A stretch of 64,000 bases of DNA, taken from the NCBI GenBank assembly GCA_963727495.1, contig CAVSGQ010000005.1, positions 372,001 through 436,000 on the forward strand. The letters run 5' to 3'. The notes under the pieces are model-generated. The model was not told where the DNA came from and made no database searches. It worked only from the letters and a program-made list of their open reading frames with translations. This document shows, one piece after another, positions 52,360 to 61,300 of the stretch. Made by a program: the position numbers and the translations under genes. Position 1 is the stretch's first letter; each line of letters begins with the position of its first letter. This DNA is from Actinophytocola sp963727495. GTDB lineage: Bacteria > Actinomycetota > Actinomycetes > Mycobacteriales > Pseudonocardiaceae.

Positions 52360-53901
52360 TCACGCGCCGACCTCGACCGCGGTGTCGTGCAGCTCCAGAA
52401 CCCCGCGGGCGGTGCGGATCGCCTGGGTGTGGCCGGGCTCCGGACGCACGCGCAGGGTCAGCCCGCCGACCGGGTCGCCGGACTCGCCGGCGTCCGACGC
52501 GCGCTCGCGCTGCGCCATCGCGTCGGTGAGCAGCCCGCACAGCGTGCCGAGCGCGCCGGGGGAGAGCTCGACCTCGTCGAGCCGCCCGCCGGCCGCGGCC
52601 AGCTCGGCGAGCGCGCCGGCGTGCCGGGCGTCGGCGTCGCGGGCCTCGGCGAGCAGCTGCTCGCGGCCCAGCGGGTCGTCGAGGATGCGGGAGGTGCGGC
52701 CGCGGGCGCCGCGGTCGCCGCGGCCCCGGACGCTGACGGTGATGTCGAGCACCGGGCCGTCGGCCCACGGGGTGCGCTCGTCGTCGGCGTCGTACTCGGG
52801 GGCCGGCAGCAGGTTGCGCGCGCCGTAGAGCCCGAACGCGGCGGCGGCCAGGGCGTGCGCCTGGTCGGGGGTGGCCTCGTCGAACCACGTGGCGAGCCGC
52901 AGCAGCTCCGCGCGGCGGCCGGGTTCGGGCCCGCCGCCGGACGTGGCGCGCTTGACGGTCGCGAGCAGCGTGCCGATGGCGCGGGCGGTGGCCTCGCGCA
53001 GCGCGGTGACCTGGCTGGGCCGCCCGGGGCGGTCGACGAACCAGTCGGTCAGCTCGGCCCAGTCCTCCGCCCGTCGGCCGCGGGAGCGTTCCAGGTCGGC
53101 GCCGAGCGAGCCGGCCGGCGCCAGCAGGTCGAGCAGCCGGGGGATCGCGCCGCGGAACTCCTCGCGGGTCAGCACCTCGGCGATGGCCGGGGTGTAGCGC
53201 AGCACGTCCTCGACGACCATCTGGATGTACTCGACGAGCAGGTTGCGGAACCCGGAGATCTCCTCGGCCACGAGGTGGTAGCGGGTGACGACCTGGCCGA
53301 GGTAGGCGTAGAAGTCGCGGACGGTGGCGGCCAGCTCGCCGTGCTGCAGGAAGAGCGTGGTGACCTGCTCGGCGAGCCGCTCGACGGCCCGCCGGGCGGC
53401 CCGCGCGTGCGGGTCACGGCCGTGCTCCAGGCTGGCCCGCGCGAGGCGTTCGTGCAGCTGGTCGAGGCCCGCCGCGATGGCGGGGAGCAGCTCGCGGGAG
53501 ACCTCGCGGGCGCCCTCGGTGGTGCGCAGCAGGTCGTCGGCGGCCCGCTGCACGCGCACGCCGAGCTTGCTGACCTGGTAGCGGACGCTGCCGTGCTGGA
53601 ACTCCGCGATGCTCGAGGCGACGACCTCGCGCCGCCCGGGCACCAGGTTGCCCCACTCGACGAGCTGCTTGAGCCGCGCGATCACGGTGTCGACCCGCGA
53701 CTCGCCCTCGGCGACCTCGCCGCGCCGCTCGGCCCTCGCGACGGCCGCGGCGACCTCCCCGGCGGACAGGTCCGCGAGCAGCGTCGACGCGAACAGCCGC
53801 ATGATCGCCAGGTAGGTCCGCCGGTGCTCCCGGGCGTCCAGGTAGGCGTACAGCTTGAGCCGACGCGCCTCGTCCACCGCTTCGGGCGCCTCCGATGACA
53901 T
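52360..53901 (-). CDS. jetA: JetA-like protein (TIGR02677, DUF2397)
   Basis: 513 aa, intact. KLYAYLDAREHRRTYLAIMRLF at the start, VIARLKQLVEWGNLV, LGQVVTRYHLVAEEISGFRNLL and a C-terminal LTLRVRPEPGHTQAIRTARG, all features of the kleisin-like (MukF-like) first gene of TIGR02677-type Wadjet operons. Separated from jetB by 127 bp, which contains GTCACGTTCCCCTGAGGT (about 52317), a word similar to one at 8.44 kb. Confidence 0.88.
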   Translation of the reverse strand: MSSEAPEAVDEARRLKLYAYLDAREHRRTYLAIMRLFASTLLADLSAGEVAAAVARAERRGEVAEGESRVDTVIARLKQLVEWGNLVPGRREVVASSIAEFQHGSVRYQVSKLGVRVQRAADDLLRTTEGAREVSRELLPAIAAGLDQLHERLARASLEHGRDPHARAARRAVERLAEQVTTLFLQHGELAATVRDFYAYLGQVVTRYHLVAEEISGFRNLLVEYIQMVVEDVLRYTPAIAEVLTREEFRGAIPRLLDLLAPAGSLGADLERSRGRRAEDWAELTDWFVDRPGRPSQVTALREATARAIGTLLATVKRATSGGGPEPGRRAELLRLATWFDEATPDQAHALAAAAFGLYGARNLLPAPEYDADDERTPWADGPVLDITVSVRGRGDRGARGRTSRILDDPLGREQLLAEARDADARHAGALAELAAAGGRLDEVELSPGALGTLCGLLTDAMAQRERASDAGESGDPVGGLTLRVRPEPGHTQAIRTARGVLELHDTAVEVGA

Positions 53902-53963
53902 GGCTCAGCACCCTACCTCCGGGTCCCGGCGGGGGCGTCCCGTGCGGGCCGGGGCGAGGAGCC

Positions 53964-55340
53964 TCACGCCAGCTCGGTCAGCATGGTGACCAGGGCGGAC
54001 AGCGCCGGGGTGACGGCGTTGCGCGCGGTGGCGCCGTAGCCGACGACGACACCGCCCGGTTCGCCGGCCGGGCGCATCCACATCGGGCTCAGCTGCTCCA
54101 CGCCCACCGAGTGCCGCCGGGCGGCCGCCGGCAGCCGCGCCTCGACATCGGCCGGCACCCGGACCACCAGGTGCAGGCCGGCGGAGATGCCCTCCGGGGT
54201 CAGGTGCGGCGGCAGCGCGGCCACCAGCCGGTCGCGCCGGGAGCGGTACTCCAGCCGGCAGCGCCGCACGTGCCGGTCGTACGCGCCGGAGCCGACCATG
54301 TCCGCCAGCACCAGCTGGGGCAGCAGCGGGGGCTGCGCGCCGCTCGCCCGCAGCGCCGCCAGCACCGGGTCCACCAGCAGCCGGGGCAGCACCAGCCACG
54401 CCAGCCGCAGGGACGGGGCCAGGGTCTTGCTCGCCGTGCCCGCGTAGACCACCCGTTCGGGGGCGAGCGCCTGCAGCGCGCCGACCCGCTGGCGGTCGAA
54501 GCGGAACTCGCCGTCGTAGTCGTCCTCGACGATCACCGCGCCCGAGCCGGCCAGCGCGGTGCGCCGGGCGGGGGCCATGGTGACGCCGAGCGGGAACTGG
54601 TGCGCCGGCGTCACCACCACCGCCGGACTGTCCAACTGGGACACCACGAGCCCCGAGCCGTCCACCGGCACGCCGGTGATGCGCTGGCCGGCGGCCGCGG
54701 CGAGCGCGCGGAAGCGGTCCAGCGACGGGTCCTCGAACGCGGTCTCGGTGATGCCGAGATCGAGCAGGGCCCGCCCGAGCACGGACATCGCGTGGCTGTA
54801 CCCGGAGCAGACGACCATCCGCGCCGGGTCGGCCAGCACGCCGCGGGCCCGCCCGAGGTAGGCAGACAGCGTCGCGCGCAGCACGGCCGAGCCGCGCGGC
54901 TCGGCGTGGTCGAAGACCTGGTTGGGCGCGTGCGCCAGCACCCGCCGGGTCGCGGCGAGCCACTGGTCGCGGGGGAACAGCGACGGGTCCGGCCGCCCCG
55001 GCTGGAACGACCACCGCCGGGCCTGCTCGAGCGGTACGCCGGCCGGTGGGGCGGACTGCGGCGACGCGCCCGCGGTCGCCACCCGCGTCGGCGCGCCCTG
55101 GCTGGTGTGCAGGTACCCCTCGGCGGCCAGGTCCGCATACACCCGGCTGACGGTGCCGCGGGCGACGCCGAGGTCGTGCGCGAGCGCGCGGGTCGACGGG
55201 ACCACCGCGCCCGGCCGCCAGCGCCCGTCGCGGATCGCGGCACGGACCGCGGCGGCGAGCCCGGCCGCGAGTCCGGCACGGCCCGCGCCGGGTGTCCAGT
55301 CGAGGTGCGCGTCCACCGAACTGGCCCACGATTCCGCCAC
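53964..55340 (-). CDS. MocR/PdxR-type regulator (GntR HTH plus aminotransferase-like domain)
   Basis: About 458 aa. GntR HTH (VVPSTRALAHDLGVARGTVSRVYADL) followed by a fold-type I aminotransferase domain with the PLP lysine in YAGTASKTLAPSLRLAW and VIVEDDYDGEF. GTG 55340 is chosen because TATGGT (minus strand 55354-55349) stands 8 nt before it; GTG 55316 is an alternative. Divergent from the AhpD-like gene, which it likely regulates in response to PLP or an amino compound. Confidence 0.88.
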   Translation of the reverse strand: MAESWASSVDAHLDWTPGAGRAGLAAGLAAAVRAAIRDGRWRPGAVVPSTRALAHDLGVARGTVSRVYADLAAEGYLHTSQGAPTRVATAGASPQSAPPAGVPLEQARRWSFQPGRPDPSLFPRDQWLAATRRVLAHAPNQVFDHAEPRGSAVLRATLSAYLGRARGVLADPARMVVCSGYSHAMSVLGRALLDLGITETAFEDPSLDRFRALAAAAGQRITGVPVDGSGLVVSQLDSPAVVVTPAHQFPLGVTMAPARRTALAGSGAVIVEDDYDGEFRFDRQRVGALQALAPERVVYAGTASKTLAPSLRLAWLVLPRLLVDPVLAALRASGAQPPLLPQLVLADMVGSGAYDRHVRRCRLEYRSRRDRLVAALPPHLTPEGISAGLHLVVRVPADVEARLPAAARRHSVGVEQLSPMWMRPAGEPGGVVVGYGATARNAVTPALSALVTMLTELA

Positions 55341-55348
55341 GAAACTGG

Positions 55349-55379
55349 ACCATACCCGTGGGCAGGTCGGGGCTAGCGT
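55349..55379. promoter_or_regulatory. Divergent leaderless-type promoters of the MocR and AhpD-like genes
   Basis: Minus strand TATGGT (55354-55349) points to the MocR GTG; plus strand TAGCGT (55374-55379) stands exactly 7 nt before the ATG at 55387. The two promoters overlap, so one regulator could control both. Confidence 0.45.
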
Positions 55380-55386
55380 CGGTCTC

Positions 55387-55851
55387 ATGACACAGCGGAT
55401 CCACCTGATGAAGACGGTGCCGGCGGCCTACGAGGCGTACCGGGCGTTCGCCGGCAGCGTGGCGAAGGCGGCGGCCGACGCGGGCGTAGACGGCCTGCTC
55501 GTCGAGCTGGTGAAGGTGCGGGCCTCCCAGATCAACGGCTGCGCGTTCTGCCTCGACATGCACTCCGCCGACGCGCTGAAGCTCGGCGAGAACCCCCGGC
55601 GGCTGTTCGTCCTCGACGCCTGGCGGGAGACCGACCTCTACACCGAGCAGGAGCGCGCCGCGCTGGAGCTCGCCGAGGCCGTCACCCGGCTCCCGGACAC
55701 CCAGGACGTCCCCGAGGACGTGTACGAGCGGGCGACATCCGTGTTCACCGAGGACCAGTACGCCGCCGTGATGTGGCTGATCGTCGTGATCAACGGCTGG
55801 AACCGGGTGGCCGTGCCGAGCCACTCGCCGCTGCCGCGGCGGGCCGGATGA
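55387..55851 (+). CDS. AhpD-like carboxymuconolactone decarboxylase family protein
   Basis: 154 aa with KVRASQINGCAFCLDMHSADA, including the CAFC redox pair, and QYAAVMWLIVVINGWNRVAV. Same family as the 8.8-kb gene but only distantly similar. Probable thiol-dependent peroxidase. Stop overlaps the ATG of the next gene. Confidence 0.9.
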   Translation: MTQRIHLMKTVPAAYEAYRAFAGSVAKAAADAGVDGLLVELVKVRASQINGCAFCLDMHSADALKLGENPRRLFVLDAWRETDLYTEQERAALELAEAVTRLPDTQDVPEDVYERATSVFTEDQYAAVMWLIVVINGWNRVAVPSHSPLPRRAG

Positions 55852-56591
55852 CCGCCGCCCGGCTGCGTGCCCTGCACGTCCCCGGCACGCCGCTGCTGCT
55901 GCCCAACGCCTGGGACGCGGCGTCCGCGCGGCTCGTCGAGGCCGCCGGTTTCCCCGTCGTGGCAACGGGTTCGGCGGCGGTCGCCGAGTCGCTCGGCTAC
56001 CCCGACCACGAGGGCGCGCCACCCGAGGAGATGTTCGCCGCCGCGGCGCGCATCGCGCGGGCCGTGGACGTGCCGGTGACCGTCGACGTGGAGGCCGGGT
56101 ACGGCCTGGGGCCCGCCGAGCTCGCCGCCCGGCTGGCCGGCGCGGGCGCGGTCGGCTGCAACATCGAGGACAGCGACCACGCCGCGGGCGGCGGGCTCGC
56201 CGACCCCGTGCGGCAGGCCGACCGGATCGCCGCGCTGCGCGCCGCCGACCCGGACCTGGTGATCAACGCGCGGGTGGACGTGTTCCTGCGCGCGGAGGAC
56301 CAGCGCGAGGTGCTCAAGGACGGCATCGACCGGGCCCGCGCCTACCTGGCGGCGGGCGCGGACTGCGTCTACCCGATCCTGGTCCGCGACGTCGAGGTGC
56401 TCACCGAGCTGGTCGAGGCGGTGCGCCCGGCCGCGGTCAACGCGCTGTACCTGCCGGGCGGGCCCGGTCTCGATGCGCTCGCCGGGCTCGGCGTGGCGCG
56501 CATCTCGCTCGGCGCCGGCCTGTGGCGGGTCGCGCAGTCCCATGTGGAGAAGGCCTTGCGCGGTCTGGCGGGTGGCGTGGCACCGTACTGA
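55848..56591 (+). CDS. Isocitrate lyase/PEP mutase superfamily protein
   Basis: 247 aa. LLLPNAWDAASARLVEAAGF and VTVDVEAGYG, then GCNIEDS, the metal and phosphonate-site loops of the PEP mutase/methylisocitrate lyase group, followed by NARVDVFLR. The usual KKCGH loop of isocitrate lyases is not seen, so the reaction is uncertain (oxaloacetase, C-C lyase or similar). Coupled to the AhpD-like gene. Confidence 0.85.
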   Translation: MTAARLRALHVPGTPLLLPNAWDAASARLVEAAGFPVVATGSAAVAESLGYPDHEGAPPEEMFAAAARIARAVDVPVTVDVEAGYGLGPAELAARLAGAGAVGCNIEDSDHAAGGGLADPVRQADRIAALRAADPDLVINARVDVFLRAEDQREVLKDGIDRARAYLAAGADCVYPILVRDVEVLTELVEAVRPAAVNALYLPGGPGLDALAGLGVARISLGAGLWRVAQSHVEKALRGLAGGVAPY

Positions 56592-56592
56592 G

Positions 56593-57876
56593 ATGACCCG
56601 GATCGTGATCGTCGGCGGCGGGTTCGCCGGCTTCCATGCCGCCAAGGCGTTGCGCAAGGCACTGCCGCCCGATCCCGGCACGCAGATCGTGCTGGTGAAC
56701 CGGACCGACTACTTCCTCTACCTGCCGCTGCTGCCCGAGGTGGCGGCCGCGGTGATCGACCCCCGGCGGGTGACGGTCTCGCTGCCGGCGGCTCTGCCGG
56801 GGGTGCGGCTCGCGCAGGGCGACGTCACCGGGGTGTCGCTGGCCGAGCGCACGGTCACCTACACCGACCCCGAGGGGGAGGTGCACGAGCTCGGCTACGA
56901 CCGGCTGGTCCTCACCGTCGGGAGCGTGAACAAGCTGCTGCCGATCCCGGGCGTGGCCGAGCACGCGCACGGGCTGCGGGGCGTGGCCGAGGCGCTCTAC
57001 ATGCGCGACCACGTGATCCGCCAGATCGAGCTGGCGGCGGCGACCGACGACCCCGCCGAGCGGGCCGCGCGGTGCACGTTCGTCGTGGTCGGCGCTGGCT
57101 ACACCGGCACCGAGGTCGCCGCGCAGGGCCCGCTGTTCACCCACGCCCTCGTCCGGCACAGCCACGTGCTGCGCGACCAGCCGGTGCGCTGGCTGCTGCT
57201 GGACCTCGCCGAGCGGGTGCTGCCCGAGCTGGACCCGCGGCTGTCCCGGGCCGCGGACCGGGTGCTGCGGCAGCGCGGCGTCGAGGTGCTGACGGGAACC
57301 TCGGTGCGCGAGGCGTCGCGCGGTGGCGTGGAGCTGACGAACGGGGAGATGGTGCCGTCGCGGACGCTGGTGTGGTGCGTCGGCGTGCGGCCGGACCCGC
57401 TGGTGGCGGCCACCGGGCTGGAGACGGCGAAGGGCAGGCTCGTGGTGGACCCGACGCTGGCGGTGCCCGGCCACCCGGAGGTGTTCGCGTGCGGTGACGC
57501 CGCCGCGGTGCCGGACCTGACCCGGCCGGGTGAGCTGACCGCGATGACCGCGCAGCACGCGCAGCGGCAGGGCGTGCTGGCCGGGCGCAACGTGGCCGCG
57601 TCGCTGGGGCACGGGCGGACGCGCCGCTACAAGCACCACGACCTGGGGTTCCTGGTGGACCTGGGCGGGACGCAGGCCGCGGCGAACCCGCTGCGCGTGC
57701 CGCTGTCAGGGGTGGTGGCGAAGGCGGTGACCCGCGGGTACCACCTGCTGACCCTGCCGGGCAACCGCACCCGCACCGCGGCCGACTGGGCGCTGGACGC
57801 GGTGGTCGGCCGCCAGACCGTCCAGCTGGGACTGGTCCGCTCGGGCGCGGTGCCCCTGGAGACCAGGGAGGTCTGA
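56593..57876 (+). CDS. NAD(P)/FAD-dependent oxidoreductase (type II NADH dehydrogenase-like)
   Basis: 427 aa. FAD motif RIVIVGGGFAGFHAAKALRK, second dinucleotide fold FVVVGAGYTGTEVAA, and FACGDAAAVPDL followed by TAMTAQHAQRQG near the quinone site. Would oxidise NADH and reduce quinone at the membrane surface. One nt after the previous stop, so co-transcribed. Confidence 0.87.
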   Translation: MTRIVIVGGGFAGFHAAKALRKALPPDPGTQIVLVNRTDYFLYLPLLPEVAAAVIDPRRVTVSLPAALPGVRLAQGDVTGVSLAERTVTYTDPEGEVHELGYDRLVLTVGSVNKLLPIPGVAEHAHGLRGVAEALYMRDHVIRQIELAAATDDPAERAARCTFVVVGAGYTGTEVAAQGPLFTHALVRHSHVLRDQPVRWLLLDLAERVLPELDPRLSRAADRVLRQRGVEVLTGTSVREASRGGVELTNGEMVPSRTLVWCVGVRPDPLVAATGLETAKGRLVVDPTLAVPGHPEVFACGDAAAVPDLTRPGELTAMTAQHAQRQGVLAGRNVAASLGHGRTRRYKHHDLGFLVDLGGTQAAANPLRVPLSGVVAKAVTRGYHLLTLPGNRTRTAADWALDAVVGRQTVQLGLVRSGAVPLETREV

Positions 57877-57884
57877 GATTTCGG

Positions 57885-58298
57885 GGTGAGCCAGTCGGCG
57901 CGGTCCTGGCAGTCGAAGCGGGTCAGGAAGGCCAGGCTGATCGGGCTGTCGAGGTCGCGGAACAAGCCGACTGCGCCGGGGAAGGTCTTCTGCAGGTGGG
58001 CGCGCAGCTGGTTGCAGACCGCGACTCGGTGGGCGACCAGGTCTCGGCGGGCGCGGACGGTGGCGCGCAAGGTGATGGTGGTGGGGCTGTCTGGTTGCAG
58101 GGGTCGCAGTCGGGCGCGGTCGGTGCGCAGGGTGTCGGCCAGCACGTAGGCGTCGAACCGGTCGTCCTTGTTGCCGGCCGAACCGTAGCGGGACCGCAGG
58201 CCCTTGAGCTGGTTCGGGCTGATCACCACGACGGTCATCCCAGCGTCGAGCAGGGTGCCGACCACGAGGCCGTCGCAGCGTTCGATGGCGGCTTCGCC
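57885..58298 (-). pseudogene. IS110-family transposase fragment
   Basis: Minus-strand frame encodes VVVISPNQLKGLRSRYGSAG, then DRFDAYVLADTLRTDRARL and RATVRARRDLVAHRVAVCNQ, the N-terminal DEDD-domain region of IS110/IS1111 transposases. Both the start (DxG... of the first beta strand) and the C-terminal half are missing. Abuts the NDH-2 stop on one side and the truncated Rhs gene on the other. Confidence 0.8.
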
Positions 58299-58307
58299 GA
58301 CCGGTGC

Positions 58308-61300
58308 GTGCGTGGGTCGGACTGCACGCTGTCGAAACCGGCGAACCTGCCGGACGTGCCGCTGGGCAACAAGTGCGACGGGTCGTCCTGTCCGGACAGC
58401 TGGTCGCCGACGTTCTGGACGACCAAGAAGCTGGTCACGGTCACCACGAAGGCTCTGTCCGGCGGCCAGCTCCAACCGGTGGACAGCTGGTCGCTGCGCC
58501 ACGAGCTGCCCGACCCCGGCGACGGGGAGAAGCCCGCGTTGTGGCTGAAGGGGATCACCCACACCGGGCAGGCCGGCACGCCGATCACCCTGCCCGAGGT
58601 GACCTTCGACGGCGCCCGCCGGGAGAACCGGGTGCACGGCGTGGACGGGTACGCCTCGCTCATCCGCTTCCGGATGAACGCGATCGTCTCCGAGACCGGT
58701 GGCACCATCTCGATCGACTACGCCGAGCCGGACTGCGAGTTCGGCTCGCACATGCCGGCGAACCCCCAGACCAACACGTTGCGCTGCTTCCCGGTGCATT
58801 GGACCCCGCCCGGTGCCCCGGAGCGCACCGACTACTTCCACAAGTACGTGGTCGCGTCGGTGGCCGAGCACGACGGGGTGGCCGGGAGCCTCGCGGTCGA
58901 GACGAGCTACGAGTACCTCGGTGGCGCGGCCTGGCACTGGGACACCTCGGAGGTCACCCCGGAGGAACGGAAGACGTGGAGCGAGTTCCGCGGTTTCAGC
59001 GGGGTGCGGGTCCGCAGCGGCTCCGGGAACGACGGCCCGAAGACCATGGTCGAGCGGCGGTTCTACCGCGGCATGGACGGCGACAAGCTCCCCTCGGGGA
59101 CCCGGTCGGCGACGGTCGCCGACAGCGAGGGCGGCACGCGGACGGACTCGGAGTGGTTGCAGGGCTTCGAGTTCGAGTCGGCGACGTTCGAGCACGAGGC
59201 GGCGTCGGTCAGCGACACCAGCCCGAAGCGGGTCACCAAGACGATCACCGACCCGGTCGTCCACGGGCCTACCGCCACCCGCGGGTCGCTGCACGCCTAC
59301 CTCGTCCGGGCCGGGGTCGAGCGCGAGTTCACCGCGCTCGCCTCGGGCGGTGCGCGGGTCACGCGCACCGAGACGACCTACGACCACACGTGGGGCCTGC
59401 CCACGGCGGTGAACGACCTCGGCGACACCGCCACCGCCGCGGACGACCTGTGCACGACGACCACCTACCGGCCGAACCAGTCGAAATGGCTGATCGACTT
59501 CCCCTCCCGGGTGGAGACGGTGTCGCTGCGGTGCGGCCAGACGCCGACATATCCCGAGGATGCCGTCGGCGACACCCTGATCCGCTACGACGGCCAGAAC
59601 GACGACAGCCCGCCGACGACTGGCGACGCCACCACGGTCGAGGTCGCAGCAGAGCACCCGGCCGCCGGTCCGTCCTATGTGGTCGACGCCCGGTCGACCT
59701 ACGACGCGCGCGGGCGAGTGCTGACCTCGACCGACGCGCTCGGCAACACCACGACCACCGCCTACACCCCGTCGCTGGCGGGACCGGTGACCCAGACCCT
59801 CTCGACCACGCCCGCGCCGGCGTCCGGCACCGCCGGGTTCGCCACGACCACGTCCTACGACCCGTTGCGCGGCCTGCCGACGGCGGTCGTGGACCCGAAC
59901 AACCGCCGTACCGAGCTGACCTACGACGCGCTTGGCCGCTCCACCGAGGTGTGGTTGCCGAACCGGCCGCGTTCGTCCAACCCGGACGGCAGCTACCAGT
60001 TCGCCTACCAGGTCCGCGACGACGGACCAAACGTCATCACGACCACGAAGCTCGACCCGAACGGGACCTACGTCACGACGCGCGAGCTCTTCGACGGGAT
60101 GCTGCGGCTGCGCCAACGGCAGGCCCCGGCCCCGGGCGGCGGGCGGTTGCTGTCCGACACCCGCTACGACTCGCAGGGCCGGCCGCAGAAGGTGACCCAG
60201 CCGTACTTCAACGACGCGGCCGTCGACACGGACCTGTGGCTGCCGACCGACAACACCGTTCCCGGCATGGCGGAGACCGACTACGACGGGGCGGGACGGG
60301 TGTCGGTACAGAAGTTCCTCGGCAACGGCACCGAGCGCTGGCACACGACCACGACCTACGGCGGCGACCGGGTGACGGTGACGCCGCCGCAGGGCGGCAC
60401 CACCACGACGACGATCACCGACGCCCGCGGACGTACCACGAAGCTGCGCCAGCACGGCCCCGCGGGTTTCGACGAGACGAGCTACGCGTACACGCCGGCC
60501 GGGCAGCTGGCCACGGTGACCGACCCCGGCGGAAACCTCTGGGAGTACGGCTACGACCTGCGGGGCCGCAAGGTCTCCGAGACCGACCCGGACCGGGGTG
60601 AGTCCACGTTCACCTACGACGACGCGGACCGGCTGGTGTCCACGACGGACTCGCGGGACGTGACGCTGGTGTACTCCTACGACGGTCTCGGGCGGCGTAC
60701 GGCGCTGCACCGCGACTCGGCGACGGGTGCGCTGCTCGCGGACTGGACCTACGACACGGTGGCGTACGGGAAGGGCATGCCGGCGACGGCGACCCGGCAC
60801 GTGGGGGCGGCGGCGTACGCGACGAAGGTGACGGCGTACACGCCGCTGTACCAGCCGGCGCGGACCGAGGTGGACATCCCGGCGGCGGAGGGTCCGGAGC
60901 TCGCGGGGAGGTATGTCGCGTACCTGACCTACAAGCCGGACGGTTCGCTCGCGTCGGAGACGTACCCGCAGGCCGGCGGCCTGCCGCGGGAGGGGGTGAG
61001 CCACTCCTACGACGACCTGGGGCTGCCGTCGCGGACCTGGGGCGGGTTCAGCGGGTCGACGGTGGAGTACGTGCTCTCCTCCGAGTACACGCGGTACGGG
61101 GAGCCGCAGGTGCTGCAGCTGGGGGAGGGGACGAAGCGGGCGTGGTTGTCCTACTTCTACGAGGACGACACCCGGCGGCTGACGCGGTCGGTGGTGGACG
61201 CCGAGGTGGCGAACCCGATGCAGGCGGACTACCACTACGCCTACGACGACGCGGGGAACGTGACGTCGGTGGCGGACACGCCGGCAGGGCTGTCCGGGGA

